A DNA stretch of 24,809 nt, taken from CAYVBE01 sp964572825 (GTDB lineage Bacteria; Planctomycetota; Brocadiia; SM23-32). Positions within the stretch are counted from its first letter, which is position 1. Each line of letters starts with the position of its first letter. Under the pieces are notes generated by a model. The model saw nothing but the letters and a program-made list of their open reading frames with translations, did not search any database and was not told the origin of the DNA. The DNA lies in NCBI GenBank assembly GCA_964572825.1, contig CAZNGS010000062.1, positions 1 through 24,809 on the forward strand, given 5' to 3'. Shown here piece after piece: positions 17,398-24,797 of this stretch. The position numbers and the translations under genes were made by a program.

Positions 17398-18891
17398 ATG
17401 GAAGTGGTCTTCCCTGAGCTCAGTGCATCACAGTGGATCGGCGCGGCCGTGGCGGCGGCCCTGGTCGGCCTTTCGAAGGCCGGCTTCGGGGCCGGTGCCG
17501 GGATACTGGCGGTCCCCCTGATGGCCGCCGTCCTGGGACCGGCCAATATGCTGCCGGTCATGCTGTTGGTGCTGATCCTCGGGGACGTCTTCTCCATCAT
17601 CCATTATCCGCGAGACCACGATGCCCGCAACCTGGCCATGCTGCTGCCCGGCTTGCTGGTCGGCGTGGTCGGCGGGGCGCTGGCCCTGGACTGGTTTCTG
17701 AACCTGCCCGATGCGGAGTCCTGGCTGCGGCGTCTGATCGGCGGGCTGTCGGTCTTGTTCGTGGGCTTTCAGATGTATCGGCTGCAGCGCGAGCGGCGCA
17801 CGGGGATGGGCGACCGGTACGTGCCGCGCATCTGGCACGGCGTGGGGTTGGGCGCCTGTGCCGGGCTGACTTCGACCCTGGCGCACGCGGGCGGCCCCCT
17901 CATCGTGCTTTTTCTGCTGCCGCAGAAGCTCGACAAGCGGGTCTTTGTCGGCACCGTCATCAAGTATTTTTTCGTCGGCAACATGGCAAAGCTGGTTGCC
18001 TACCAGACGCAGGATCTGTTCAGAGCGGACCGCCTGACGCTCAGCGGCGCGCTGCTGCCCTGCGTGGTCGTGGGCACCCTGGTGGGAGTGCTGCTGCACC
18101 GGCGGTTCAGCGACAGGGTCTTTCGCCTGGTGATCTATCTGCTGGCTTTCGGGGTCGGGCTCTACCTGCTGAGCGGCTGGGAGCCGGGCGTCGCCGCGCA
18201 GCCGGCGGACGGGCCGGAGGTCCGGTTTCACCGGGCGACCCGGGCCTATCGGGAAGGACGGTACCGGGAGGCGGCTGAGGCATTCGGGGCGCTGCGGAAG
18301 GACCTGCCCGCCTCCCGGGCCGTCCGCCTGAACGCCGGGCTGGCCCACTACCGGGCGGGGGAGCTGGCGGAGGCCGCCGGCATTTTTCGGGAGCTTTCTT
18401 CGGCGAAGAACCCTCGCGTCCGGCTCAGGGCGGTTTACGCTCTGGGCAACTGCGCGTACCGGGGCGGTGATTTCGTGCGGGCGCTGGCGAGCTATCGGGA
18501 GACTGCCGCCGGTTGTCGGCAGCTCCTTCGGCGAGGCGTCTCGGGGAAGGAGGCCGAAGAACTGGCGGAGCTGATGCACCGGGCCGAGTTCAACGCTCAC
18601 CTGGCTCGCGAACGCCTCTCGAGCGCCGACAGTCCCGAGGAGGGGGCGCATAATTCGCCGCGCGGGGAGGGCCAACAGGTGCGCGGGGCCGAAGGGGCGG
18701 GCGAGGGGGCGCCCGGTCGCGGGGACGGTGAGGAACGGCTCCAGACCGAGGATGCGGACGGCGCCGCCGGCGCCGGGGGCCCCGGCCGCACGTTCGTGCA
18801 GAGCATCCTGGACCGCTCGCGCCGGGAGGACGTCGGTCCCGTGCTGGGCGCCGGGGAACCCTCGCAGTCCGGGAGCGGTCCGCCCTGGTGA
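17398..18891 (+). CDS. TauE/SafE-family permease fused to a TPR region
   Basis: A 497-aa protein in one uninterrupted frame. Residues 1-262 are a TauE/SafE (DUF81) permease: about eight membrane helices, first half LSKAGFGAGAGILAVPLM, second half with LTSTLAHAGGPLIVLFLLP and GTVIKYFFVGNMAKL. This family exports sulfite, sulfoacetate or other organosulfur anions. After the last helix comes a soluble region with TPR-like helices (about 275-400), including YALGNCAYRGGDFVRALASYRETA, a pattern like the TPR part of BatC/BatE proteins. A Gly/Glu/Pro-rich linker (about 405-460) and a short conserved-looking end (FVQSILDRSRRED) follow. ATG 17398 has GGGGAAAGG directly before it. The spt promoter begins 12 bp after its stop. 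Family call for the permease firm; fusion role unknown. Confidence 0.88.
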   Translation: MEVVFPELSASQWIGAAVAAALVGLSKAGFGAGAGILAVPLMAAVLGPANMLPVMLLVLILGDVFSIIHYPRDHDARNLAMLLPGLLVGVVGGALALDWFLNLPDAESWLRRLIGGLSVLFVGFQMYRLQRERRTGMGDRYVPRIWHGVGLGACAGLTSTLAHAGGPLIVLFLLPQKLDKRVFVGTVIKYFFVGNMAKLVAYQTQDLFRADRLTLSGALLPCVVVGTLVGVLLHRRFSDRVFRLVIYLLAFGVGLYLLSGWEPGVAAQPADGPEVRFHRATRAYREGRYREAAEAFGALRKDLPASRAVRLNAGLAHYRAGELAEAAGIFRELSSAKNPRVRLRAVYALGNCAYRGGDFVRALASYRETAAGCRQLLRRGVSGKEAEELAELMHRAEFNAHLARERLSSADSPEEGAHNSPRGEGQQVRGAEGAGEGAPGRGDGEERLQTEDADGAAGAGGPGRTFVQSILDRSRREDVGPVLGAGEPSQSGSGPPW

Positions 18892-18902
18892 GGATGGCGA
18901 AC

Positions 18903-18931
18903 TTGACAAAACGCCGCTCATCCGGTTTATT
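18903..18931 (+). promoter_or_regulatory. Promoter of the sphingolipid operon
   Basis: A perfect TTGACA (18903-18908), a 17-nt spacer and TTTATT (18926-18931, 4 of 6 to consensus). The predicted transcription start near 18938 leaves a 40-nt leader to the spt ATG. Confidence 0.6.
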
Positions 18932-18977
18932 TGATGGTCGCTGTGGACGGGCAAACCTCCTCAGAGAGGCGTATGCC

Positions 18978-20183
18978 ATGGTTGATCCGAGCAACGGTAA
19001 CTTGCCCCTGATGCGCAAGGTCCGCCAGTATCACGACGCGGAACGTGTCAAGGCCACCGGCCTCTATCCCTACTTCAGGCCCATCTCCTCCGCGCAGGAC
19101 ACCGAAGTCTGCCTGAACGGGCAGCGTGTGCTGATGCTGGGGTCGAATAGTTACCTGGGCTTGACCAACAATGCGGAGGTCAAGGAGGCTGTTCAGAAGG
19201 CCGTCGCCAAGTACGGTTCCGGGTGCGCCGGCTCCCGGTTCCTGAACGGAACCCTCGACATCCACCTCGAGTTGGAGGAGGAGCTGGCCGACCTGGTGGG
19301 AAAAGAGGCGGCCGTCCTCTTCTCCACCGGCTTCCAGACCAACCTGGGTATTATCAGCGCGCTGGTGGGCCGGGAGGACTACATCATCACCGACAAGGAG
19401 GATCACGCCAGCATAGTGGACGGGGCCCTGCTGAGTTTCGGTGAGCTGGTGCGTTTCGGGCACAATGACATGGACTCGCTGGAGTCTCGCCTGAAGGAAT
19501 GCGGCCGTGAAAGCGGAAAGCTGATAGCCGTGGACGGCGTGTTCAGCATGGGCGGAGACATTGCGGACCTGCCGAAGCTGACCGAGCTGGCCGAACGGTA
19601 CCGGGCCGGCCTGCTGCTGGACGATGCCCACGCCATCGGCGTGCTGGGCAAGAACGGGGCCGGCACGGCGGCGCATTTCGGCCTGACCGAGAAGGTGGAC
19701 CTGATCATGGGCACCTTCAGCAAGTCGCTGGCCTCCCTGGGCGGATTCGTCGCCTCCGACGAGCAGACCATCGAGTATCTCAAACATAACGCACGGGCCC
19801 TGATCTTCAGCGCCAGCATCTCTCCTGCCAACACCGCCGCCGCCCTGGCGGCCGTCCACATCATGAAGCGTGAGCCCGAGCGCATCGAGAAGCTGTGGCA
19901 CAACACCCGCTTGCTCACCGGCCGCCTGCAGGAGCTCGGCTTCGACACGGGCAAAAGCGAGACTCCGATCATCCCCGTTCACGTGGGCGAGATGGACATC
20001 TGCTTTAAGTTCTGCAAGCGCCTGCAGCAGGAAGGTGTCTTCGTCAACCCGGTGGTTTCCCCCGCCGTGCCGCCCACGGATACGCTCCTGCGCCTGAGCG
20101 TGATGGCGACCCACACGGACTCCCAGTTGGAATTTGCCCTCTCCAAGATGACCGAGATCGGCAGGGAGCTGGGCGTCATCTGA
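18978..20183 (+). CDS. spt: Serine palmitoyltransferase (alpha-oxoamine synthase family)
   Basis: PLP enzyme of 401 aa that condenses serine with a fatty acyl thioester to 3-ketosphinganine, the first step of sphingolipid synthesis. Alpha-oxoamine synthase landmarks are visible: GSNSYLGLTN, GCAGSRFLNGTLDIHLELE, the PLP-stacking His143 in DHASIVDG, DDAHAIGVLG (Asp215/216, His218) and the Schiff-base Lys249 in GTFSKSLASLGG. Start GLYPYFRPISSAQDTEV and end NPVVSPAVPPTDTLLRLSVM match my recollection of Bacteroidetes-type SPT better than KBL or BioF. No dedicated ACP is adjacent. ATG 18978 has GAGAGG 8 nt upstream; an in-frame start 90 nt earlier would cover the promoter. First of five co-directed genes. 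KBL remains the alternative if the context is ignored. Confidence 0.9.
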   Translation: MVDPSNGNLPLMRKVRQYHDAERVKATGLYPYFRPISSAQDTEVCLNGQRVLMLGSNSYLGLTNNAEVKEAVQKAVAKYGSGCAGSRFLNGTLDIHLELEEELADLVGKEAAVLFSTGFQTNLGIISALVGREDYIITDKEDHASIVDGALLSFGELVRFGHNDMDSLESRLKECGRESGKLIAVDGVFSMGGDIADLPKLTELAERYRAGLLLDDAHAIGVLGKNGAGTAAHFGLTEKVDLIMGTFSKSLASLGGFVASDEQTIEYLKHNARALIFSASISPANTAAALAAVHIMKREPERIEKLWHNTRLLTGRLQELGFDTGKSETPIIPVHVGEMDICFKFCKRLQQEGVFVNPVVSPAVPPTDTLLRLSVMATHTDSQLEFALSKMTEIGRELGVI

Positions 20184-20213
20184 TCCGCCGCGGACGAGGC
20201 AGAGGGCCGGTTC

Positions 20214-21329
20214 ATGGGCGTCCAACTCACCCGGGTCCGCTCGCGCAGGGAAATGTTGCAGTTCATAAAGCTGCCCTATGCGCTCTACCGGGCGGATCGC
20301 TGCTACGTTCCCCGCCTGCTGGCCGAGCGGAAAGAGTTCTTCAGCGACCGGAACCCTGTGTTCGAGTTCACGCGGGTGCGCTATTTCCTGGCGCGGGACG
20401 AGCAGGGGCGCCTGGTGGGTCGGACCACCGCTCACATCAACCAGCGCCACAACGAATTCTGGGACGAGAAGACCGGGTTCTTCGGGTTCTTTGAGTGCGT
20501 CAATCGGCCCGAAGTGGCCGCATGCCTTATGGAACAGGCGGAGGCCTGGCTGGCCGGGGAAGGCATGGAGACCATCCGCGGCCCCCTTAACTTCTCGACC
20601 AATCAGGAATGCGGGTTCCTGGTGGAGGGCTTTGACCGCCCTCCGGTCTTCATGATGCCCTACACCAAACGATACTACCCCGGGCTGTTCGAGGGGATGG
20701 GCTGCCGGACGGCGAAGAACCTGGTGGCATATGATTACAGCTACGATGGCAACATTCCCGACCATCTGGTTCGGTTCGGCGAGCGAGCGGCGGAGCGCAG
20801 CGGCGTGCGCGTGCGCATGGTCGACATGGACCGCTTCGAGCAGGAGATGGCCGCCGCGTTCGAGGTCTACAATCGGGCGTGGTCTCACAACTGGGGTTTC
20901 GTCCCCATGACCCGTGCCCAGTTCCGGTTCACCGCCCGAAACCTCAAGCCCATCATCGATCCCGAGCTGGCCCTGATCGCGGAGTTGGAGGGAGAGCCCG
21001 TCGGTCTGTTCCTGGCGCTTCCCGATCTCAACCGGATTCTTAAGAAGATGAAGGGCCGCCTCTGGCCCTTCGGTTTCCTGCATTTCCTGCTCGGCAGGCG
21101 GCGCCTGAAGGCCGTGCGGGTGCTCATCCTGGGCGTGGTGGAGGAACACCGCCGCCGGGGCGTTGACACGCTGCTTGCCTATCGGGCGTTTCAGAACGGA
21201 GACCGCAGGGGATACAATCGCGCGGAATTCTCCTGGATTCTTGAGGACAATCTGCTCATGCGGCGGGCCCTGGACCGCCTCGGGGCCACCCCCTACAAGA
21301 CCTACCGCATCTACGAGAAAAGGCTGTGA
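20214..21329 (+). CDS. bcerS: GNAT-superfamily N-acyltransferase, probable bacterial ceramide synthase
   Basis: A 371-aa protein. The bacterial ceramide synthase (bCerS, a GNAT-type enzyme found in Caulobacter) N-acylates the long-chain base. The N-terminal half has IKLPYALYRADRCYVPRL, NPVFEF and GRTTAHINQRHNEFWDEKTG with GFFGFFECVN. The middle has IRGPLNFSTNQECGFLVEGF. The C-terminal GNAT acyl-thioester site is VLILGVVEEHRRRGVDTLL (about 303-321), followed by EFSWILEDNLLMRRAL. This architecture matches, from memory, the protein family to which bCerS belongs; I could not align it. It starts 30 bp after spt with GAGGG at 7 nt, and its stop overlaps the next start (GTGA). Position between spt and an SDR gene strongly supports the ceramide role. 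Confidence 0.78.
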   Translation: MGVQLTRVRSRREMLQFIKLPYALYRADRCYVPRLLAERKEFFSDRNPVFEFTRVRYFLARDEQGRLVGRTTAHINQRHNEFWDEKTGFFGFFECVNRPEVAACLMEQAEAWLAGEGMETIRGPLNFSTNQECGFLVEGFDRPPVFMMPYTKRYYPGLFEGMGCRTAKNLVAYDYSYDGNIPDHLVRFGERAAERSGVRVRMVDMDRFEQEMAAAFEVYNRAWSHNWGFVPMTRAQFRFTARNLKPIIDPELALIAELEGEPVGLFLALPDLNRILKKMKGRLWPFGFLHFLLGRRRLKAVRVLILGVVEEHRRRGVDTLLAYRAFQNGDRRGYNRAEFSWILEDNLLMRRALDRLGATPYKTYRIYEKRL

Positions 21330-22309
21330 AAGTCCTGTTAACCGGCGGGAACGGGTTCCTGGGCAGTCACGTGCTGGAGGAGCTCCTGGCGAATGGATAC
21401 CGCATGAGGCTCCTTCTGCGGGAGACGAGCGACACGCGACACATACGGCAGCACCTGGGTCGCGTGGAGGTGCACTACGGGGAACTACGGGATGCGCCGT
21501 CCCTCGACGGCGTCGTCGGCGGAATGGAGGCGGTGGTTCACTGCGCCGCCAAAACCAGGGCCGTCCGTCGCCGCGATTATTACGCCGTCAACGCCCGGGG
21601 CACGCGCAACCTGGTGCAGGCATGCAACGCACGCGGCCGGCGGCTGGAGCGTTTTGTGCTGGTGTCCAGCCTCTCGGTCTCCGGACCGGGGACCATGGAT
21701 CGGCCCGCCCGGGAGGGCCATCGGCCGCGGCCCGTCTCCCACTACGGGCGCAGCAAGATGCTGGCCGAGCGATGGGTACGGCGCCGGCTCCGGGCGCCCC
21801 ATGCGATTCTGCGTCCGGCCGCCATCTACGGGCCCCGGGACGTGGACTTCTACACGCTGTTCAAGATGGTGCGATGGGGCCTGATGCCGCTTATCGACGG
21901 CGGGCGTCAGCCGATCAGTCTGGTCTACGTCCGCGACGCGGCCCGCGCGGTGCGTCGCGCACTGGAATGCGGCGCGGCGCCGGGTAACATCTATCACGTT
22001 GCCCATTCCGAGCCCTGCTCTCAACGGCAGTTCCTGGAGCACATGGCCGGCGTGATGGGCGTTGACCCCTTGAGGCTGCCTGTGCCGCACGTCGCTCTAT
22101 ACCCCGTCTGTCTGTTCCAGGAGGCCGGGGCCCGGCTCACGGGGCGGGCCAGCATGATGAACCTGCAGAAGATACCCGAGTACGCCGCCCCCGGCTGGGT
22201 CGCCAGCACGGCCGCTGCGTCCGAGGAGCTCGATTTCGTGGCAGGGACCGACCTGGCCGAGGGTGTGCGTCTGACCTACGAATGGTATGCCGAGCACGGC
22301 TGGCTCTAA
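21326..22309 (+). CDS. cerR: Extended SDR (NAD(P)-dependent epimerase-like), probable ceramide reductase
   Basis: A 327-aa Rossmann-fold dehydrogenase. The nucleotide motif G-G-N-G-F-L-G is at 7-13 (Gly7, Gly10, Gly13), AAKTRAVRRRDYYAVNARGT follows at about 73-92, and the active-site pair Tyr140 and Lys144 lies in HYGRSK. LVSSLSVSGPG before it supplies the Ser. In bacterial sphingolipid clusters such a protein (CerR) reduces the 3-keto group of the acylated long-chain base to give dihydroceramide. The start is GTG 21326, giving a 4-nt overlap with the upstream gene; no ATG fits as well because the Rossmann motif begins at residue 3. Extended SDRs also act on nucleotide sugars or sterols; context favours the ceramide step. 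Cofactor (NADH or NADPH) is not settled from the motif. Confidence 0.8.
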   Translation: MKVLLTGGNGFLGSHVLEELLANGYRMRLLLRETSDTRHIRQHLGRVEVHYGELRDAPSLDGVVGGMEAVVHCAAKTRAVRRRDYYAVNARGTRNLVQACNARGRRLERFVLVSSLSVSGPGTMDRPAREGHRPRPVSHYGRSKMLAERWVRRRLRAPHAILRPAAIYGPRDVDFYTLFKMVRWGLMPLIDGGRQPISLVYVRDAARAVRRALECGAAPGNIYHVAHSEPCSQRQFLEHMAGVMGVDPLRLPVPHVALYPVCLFQEAGARLTGRASMMNLQKIPEYAAPGWVASTAAASEELDFVAGTDLAEGVRLTYEWYAEHGWL

Positions 22310-22328
22310 CCTGGATGAGCGAATCCCC

Positions 22329-23279
22329 ATGCGCGGATACCGGACAGCGGACTACCTGACCCAGGGATACCTGGCCGTCGTGGCGGTGCTGGTTCTGCTC
22401 TTCCACGGCGGGACAGTGCCCTGCTGGGGGCTGCTTCTGGGCGGGCACGTGGCCGTGATGGCGGCAATTCAGGCGCTGATCTGGCTGGACACCAGATACC
22501 GCAGCCGCTTCCTGGATTTGCTGCACGGCTTCTACCCCATGCTGCTTTTTACGTTCCTCTACTGGGAGACGCATATCCTGGACTCCATGTTTTTCGCCAC
22601 CTCGCTGGACGCGATGGTTCTGGGGTGGGACGTGCGGTTATTCGGCTGCCAGCCCAGCCAGTTGCTGGTGCAGTGGCTGCCGTGCCTCGGGGTCAGTGAG
22701 TTTATGAATCTGAGTTACTTCGCCTACTACGTGATGATTCCCGGCGTGGCATTTGCCCTGTATTTCCGGGACAGGCGCAGGTTCTTCAAGTACATGGCGA
22801 CCATCTGTCTCGTGTTTTACGGCTGCTGCGCGACGTATATTTTCCTGCCGGTGCTGGGGCCTTACGCCACCCACGAGATGTCGCCGCAGATGCTGTCTCA
22901 ACTGCAGCCGCGGGTGGTGGCGCAACACCTCCAGGCCGGCCCCATGCATCAGGTGATGGCGTTCGTGTACCGCTACTTCGAGCCCGCCGCCGGCGCGGCG
23001 TTTCCCAGCAGCCACGTGGCCGTCGCCGCGGCCACCCTCACCTTTAGCTGGCGCTATCTGAAAAAGGTCCGTGCCCTCCACCTGGGCGCGGTGGTTTTCC
23101 TGGCGGTCTCCACCGTCTACTGCGGTTACCATTACGCGGTGGACGTGCTGGCGGGCCTCGCCTGGGCTGCCGTGCTCGTTGCCGTTTCCGAGGCGGTGTG
23201 GGGGCTCACGACCCGTGGCGGCCGGGATGTGCCGCCGCCCCAGACACCCCGCCAGCCGGCCGATACTCCCCACGGATGA
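22329..23279 (+). CDS. PAP2/AUR1-like integral membrane phosphatase or phosphotransferase
   Basis: A 316-aa protein with about six to eight membrane helices. It has the His-His-Asp triad of the PAP2 superfamily: His229 in FPSSHVAVAAA and His268/Asp272 in GYHYAVDVLAG. The first PAP2 motif (K-x6-RP) is absent. Instead it has WDVRLFGCQPSQLLVQ on the first loops and a LPVLGPY element, as in the PAP2_3/AUR1-like branch that includes inositol-phosphorylceramide synthases. Active site predicted at the outer leaflet. Place in the operon suggests headgroup transfer to ceramide, or dephosphorylation of a phospho-sphingolipid. ATG 22329 has GGATGAG 9 nt upstream; an alternative in-frame ATG 42 nt earlier overlaps cerR. 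Exact donor (phosphatidylinositol, other phospholipid) unknown. Confidence 0.82.
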   Translation: MRGYRTADYLTQGYLAVVAVLVLLFHGGTVPCWGLLLGGHVAVMAAIQALIWLDTRYRSRFLDLLHGFYPMLLFTFLYWETHILDSMFFATSLDAMVLGWDVRLFGCQPSQLLVQWLPCLGVSEFMNLSYFAYYVMIPGVAFALYFRDRRRFFKYMATICLVFYGCCATYIFLPVLGPYATHEMSPQMLSQLQPRVVAQHLQAGPMHQVMAFVYRYFEPAAGAAFPSSHVAVAAATLTFSWRYLKKVRALHLGAVVFLAVSTVYCGYHYAVDVLAGLAWAAVLVAVSEAVWGLTTRGGRDVPPPQTPRQPADTPHG

Positions 23280-23289
23280 GAGGAAGACC

Positions 23290-24363
23290 ATGCAGTTTCA
23301 CGGATGGGGCATGCATCTGGGCAACCTGTGCAGACTTTCGGATGCGGAGACGCGTTCGATCAGCGCGGAGAACCCTTCGGGACAAAAGGGGCAGGGCGGC
23401 CGGGCCACCGAGGGGACCGGCGCCCGGGCGGCCCGCGACCTGGGGCGGGGCTGGAAGGTCTCCCCCTGCATCCGCCTGCAACCCGGCGAGGTCCGCACCC
23501 TTGCCGATGTCGAGGGGCCGGGCGCGGTCCAGCAAATATGGATGACCCCGGCCGGCAACACCCGCTTCCTCATCCTCCGGATGTACTGGGATGGCGCGCA
23601 GGACCCGGCCGTGGAATGCCCGCTGGGCGACTTCTTCGCCTCCGGGTGGGGCACCTACGCCCACGTCAACTCCCTGGCCGTCTGCGTCAACCCGCGTAAC
23701 GGATTCAACTGCTACTGGCAAATGCCTTTCCGGCAGTCCTGCCGGATCACCGTCGAAAACCTGGCCGGGGAAGACGCCACTCTCTTCTACCAGATCAACT
23801 ACACGCTCACCGACGTGCCGGACGACGCGGCGTATTTCCACGCCCAGTTCCGGCGGTCGAATCCGCTGCCGTACCGAGAGGTCTACACCATCCTCGATGG
23901 CGTTGAGGGGCAGGGGCACTACGTGGGCACCTACATGGCCTGGGGCTCGAACAACGCCGGCTGGTGGGGCGAAGGCGAGATCAAGTTCTACCTCGACGGC
24001 GACGAGGAGTTTCCCACCATCTGCGGTACGGGCACCGAGGACTACTTCTGCGGCGCATGGGGTTTCGCCGTGGACGGCGAATATGCGGAATTCAGCACCC
24101 CCTACGCCGGTATGCCACAGGTCATCCGCCCCGACGGGCACGGCCGCTCCCAGCAGCGGTTCGGCCTCTACCGGTGGCACATACCGGACCCCGTGCGGTT
24201 CAAGCAGGACCTCCGGGTGACCATCCAGGCCCTCGGCTGGCGCAACGGAGGGCGCTACCTGCCCCTGCAGGACGACATCGCCTCCGTGGCTTACTGGTAC
24301 CAGGCCCCCCCGGCCGCCCCCTTCCCGGAGCTGCCCTCCAAGGACGAGCTGGAGGTCATCTGA
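23290..24363 (+). CDS. GH172 (DUF2961) family protein
   Basis: A 357-aa protein of glycoside hydrolase family 172, formerly DUF2961, whose known members act on furanosides: difructose dianhydride, alpha-fructofuranosides and D-arabinofuranosides. The jelly-roll-like pattern is seen in AVQQIWMTP, then ILRMYWDG, VECPLGDFFASGWG, CYWQMPFRQSCRI and YQINYTL. The conserved acidic region is GWWGEGEIKFYLDGDEEFP, followed by GTGTEDYF, which probably holds the catalytic acid/base and nucleophile glutamates. There is no signal peptide, so it acts in the cytoplasm unless exported by another route. ATG 23290 has GAGAGGA at 5 nt and lies 10 bp after the PAP2 gene, so it is likely in the same transcript. Substrate unknown; such genes are often present in many copies in Planctomycetota. 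Confidence 0.88.
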   Translation: MQFHGWGMHLGNLCRLSDAETRSISAENPSGQKGQGGRATEGTGARAARDLGRGWKVSPCIRLQPGEVRTLADVEGPGAVQQIWMTPAGNTRFLILRMYWDGAQDPAVECPLGDFFASGWGTYAHVNSLAVCVNPRNGFNCYWQMPFRQSCRITVENLAGEDATLFYQINYTLTDVPDDAAYFHAQFRRSNPLPYREVYTILDGVEGQGHYVGTYMAWGSNNAGWWGEGEIKFYLDGDEEFPTICGTGTEDYFCGAWGFAVDGEYAEFSTPYAGMPQVIRPDGHGRSQQRFGLYRWHIPDPVRFKQDLRVTIQALGWRNGGRYLPLQDDIASVAYWYQAPPAAPFPELPSKDELEVI

Positions 24364-24379
24364 CCGTGGCGCCGACAGG

Positions 24380-24694
24380 TCAGGCGGCGAGGAGGTTTTT
24401 GTAGCCGGGCAGGTAGGAGCCGTTGGCCGCGACGGCGATCTCGAAGTGGCCGATGGCCTCCTCGTACTTGCCCTGCGAGGTATAATCCACGCCCATGTTG
24501 TTGGCGATGGACTCCTGCGGCGCGGCCGCCGGGAAGGCTCCGCGTTCTCGGCCGTCCGTCTCACTTTCGGCTGCCCTCGTATGCTGCGCGGCGCGGCTGC
24601 CCTGAACGTAGGGCCACACGCCGGCGGCGAGGAAGACGGCCGCCACGAGCGCAGCGGCTGCCATCCCGTGGGGATTGTTCAGTTCTGGAGCCAT
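24380..24694 (-). CDS. Small membrane-anchored protein with one TPR unit
   Basis: A 104-aa protein. A hydrophobic segment (about 11-30, AAAALVAAVFLAAGVWPYV) anchors it; a polar, Glu/Arg-rich linker follows, then one TPR-like helix pair ESIANNMGVDYTSQGKYEEA with IGHFEIAVAANGSYLPGYKN. It ends soon after, at NLLAA, which is short for a TPR domain; it may pair with a partner repeat or be truncated, but no decayed coding sequence follows. ATG 24694 has GGAGGT 6 nt upstream. It converges on the GH172 gene with only 16 bp between stop codons and no recognisable terminator. Function unknown. Confidence 0.75.
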   Translation of the reverse strand: MAPELNNPHGMAAAALVAAVFLAAGVWPYVQGSRAAQHTRAAESETDGRERGAFPAAAPQESIANNMGVDYTSQGKYEEAIGHFEIAVAANGSYLPGYKNLLAA

Positions 24695-24750
24695 AAGGCG
24701 ACCTCCACCCCCCTTCGGATAGGCGTTCCTCCCCTCCTCGGCACGCCCGC

Positions 24751-24759
24751 ATCATAGCA
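24751..24759 (-). promoter_or_regulatory. Extended -10 promoter candidate for the TPR gene
   Basis: On the minus strand TGC-TATGAT (24759-24751) is an extended -10 element. No good -35 hexamer lies at the right distance. Start near 24744 gives a leader of about 50 nt. Confidence 0.4.
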
Positions 24760-24777
24760 GCCTGTTGAAAAATGTAG

Positions 24778-24797
24778 CTCAGCCGCCCCCGGCTGAG
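24778..24797. repeat. 8-bp-stem palindrome beside an insertion-sequence-end-like motif
   Basis: CTCAGCCG and CGGCTGAG (24778-24785 and 24790-24797) flank a CCCC loop. Weaker outer arms CCTGT (24761-24765) and ACAGG lie around it. The adjacent CCTGTTGAAAAAT (24761-24773) resembles ends of some insertion sequences. The element runs into the window edge, so its other half cannot be seen. Confidence 0.45.

Noticed and set aside
18888..18977. Upstream in-frame start for spt
   Set aside because: It would place the promoter inside the gene and overlap the TauE fusion stop; ATG 18978 has a good ribosome site and fits family length.
18978..20183. 2-amino-3-ketobutyrate CoA ligase (kbl) or BioF as the name of this PLP enzyme
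   Set aside because: Those share the fold, but no threonine dehydrogenase or biotin gene is near, the GLYPYFRPISS and NPVVSPAV segments fit SPT, and the next two genes match ceramide synthesis.
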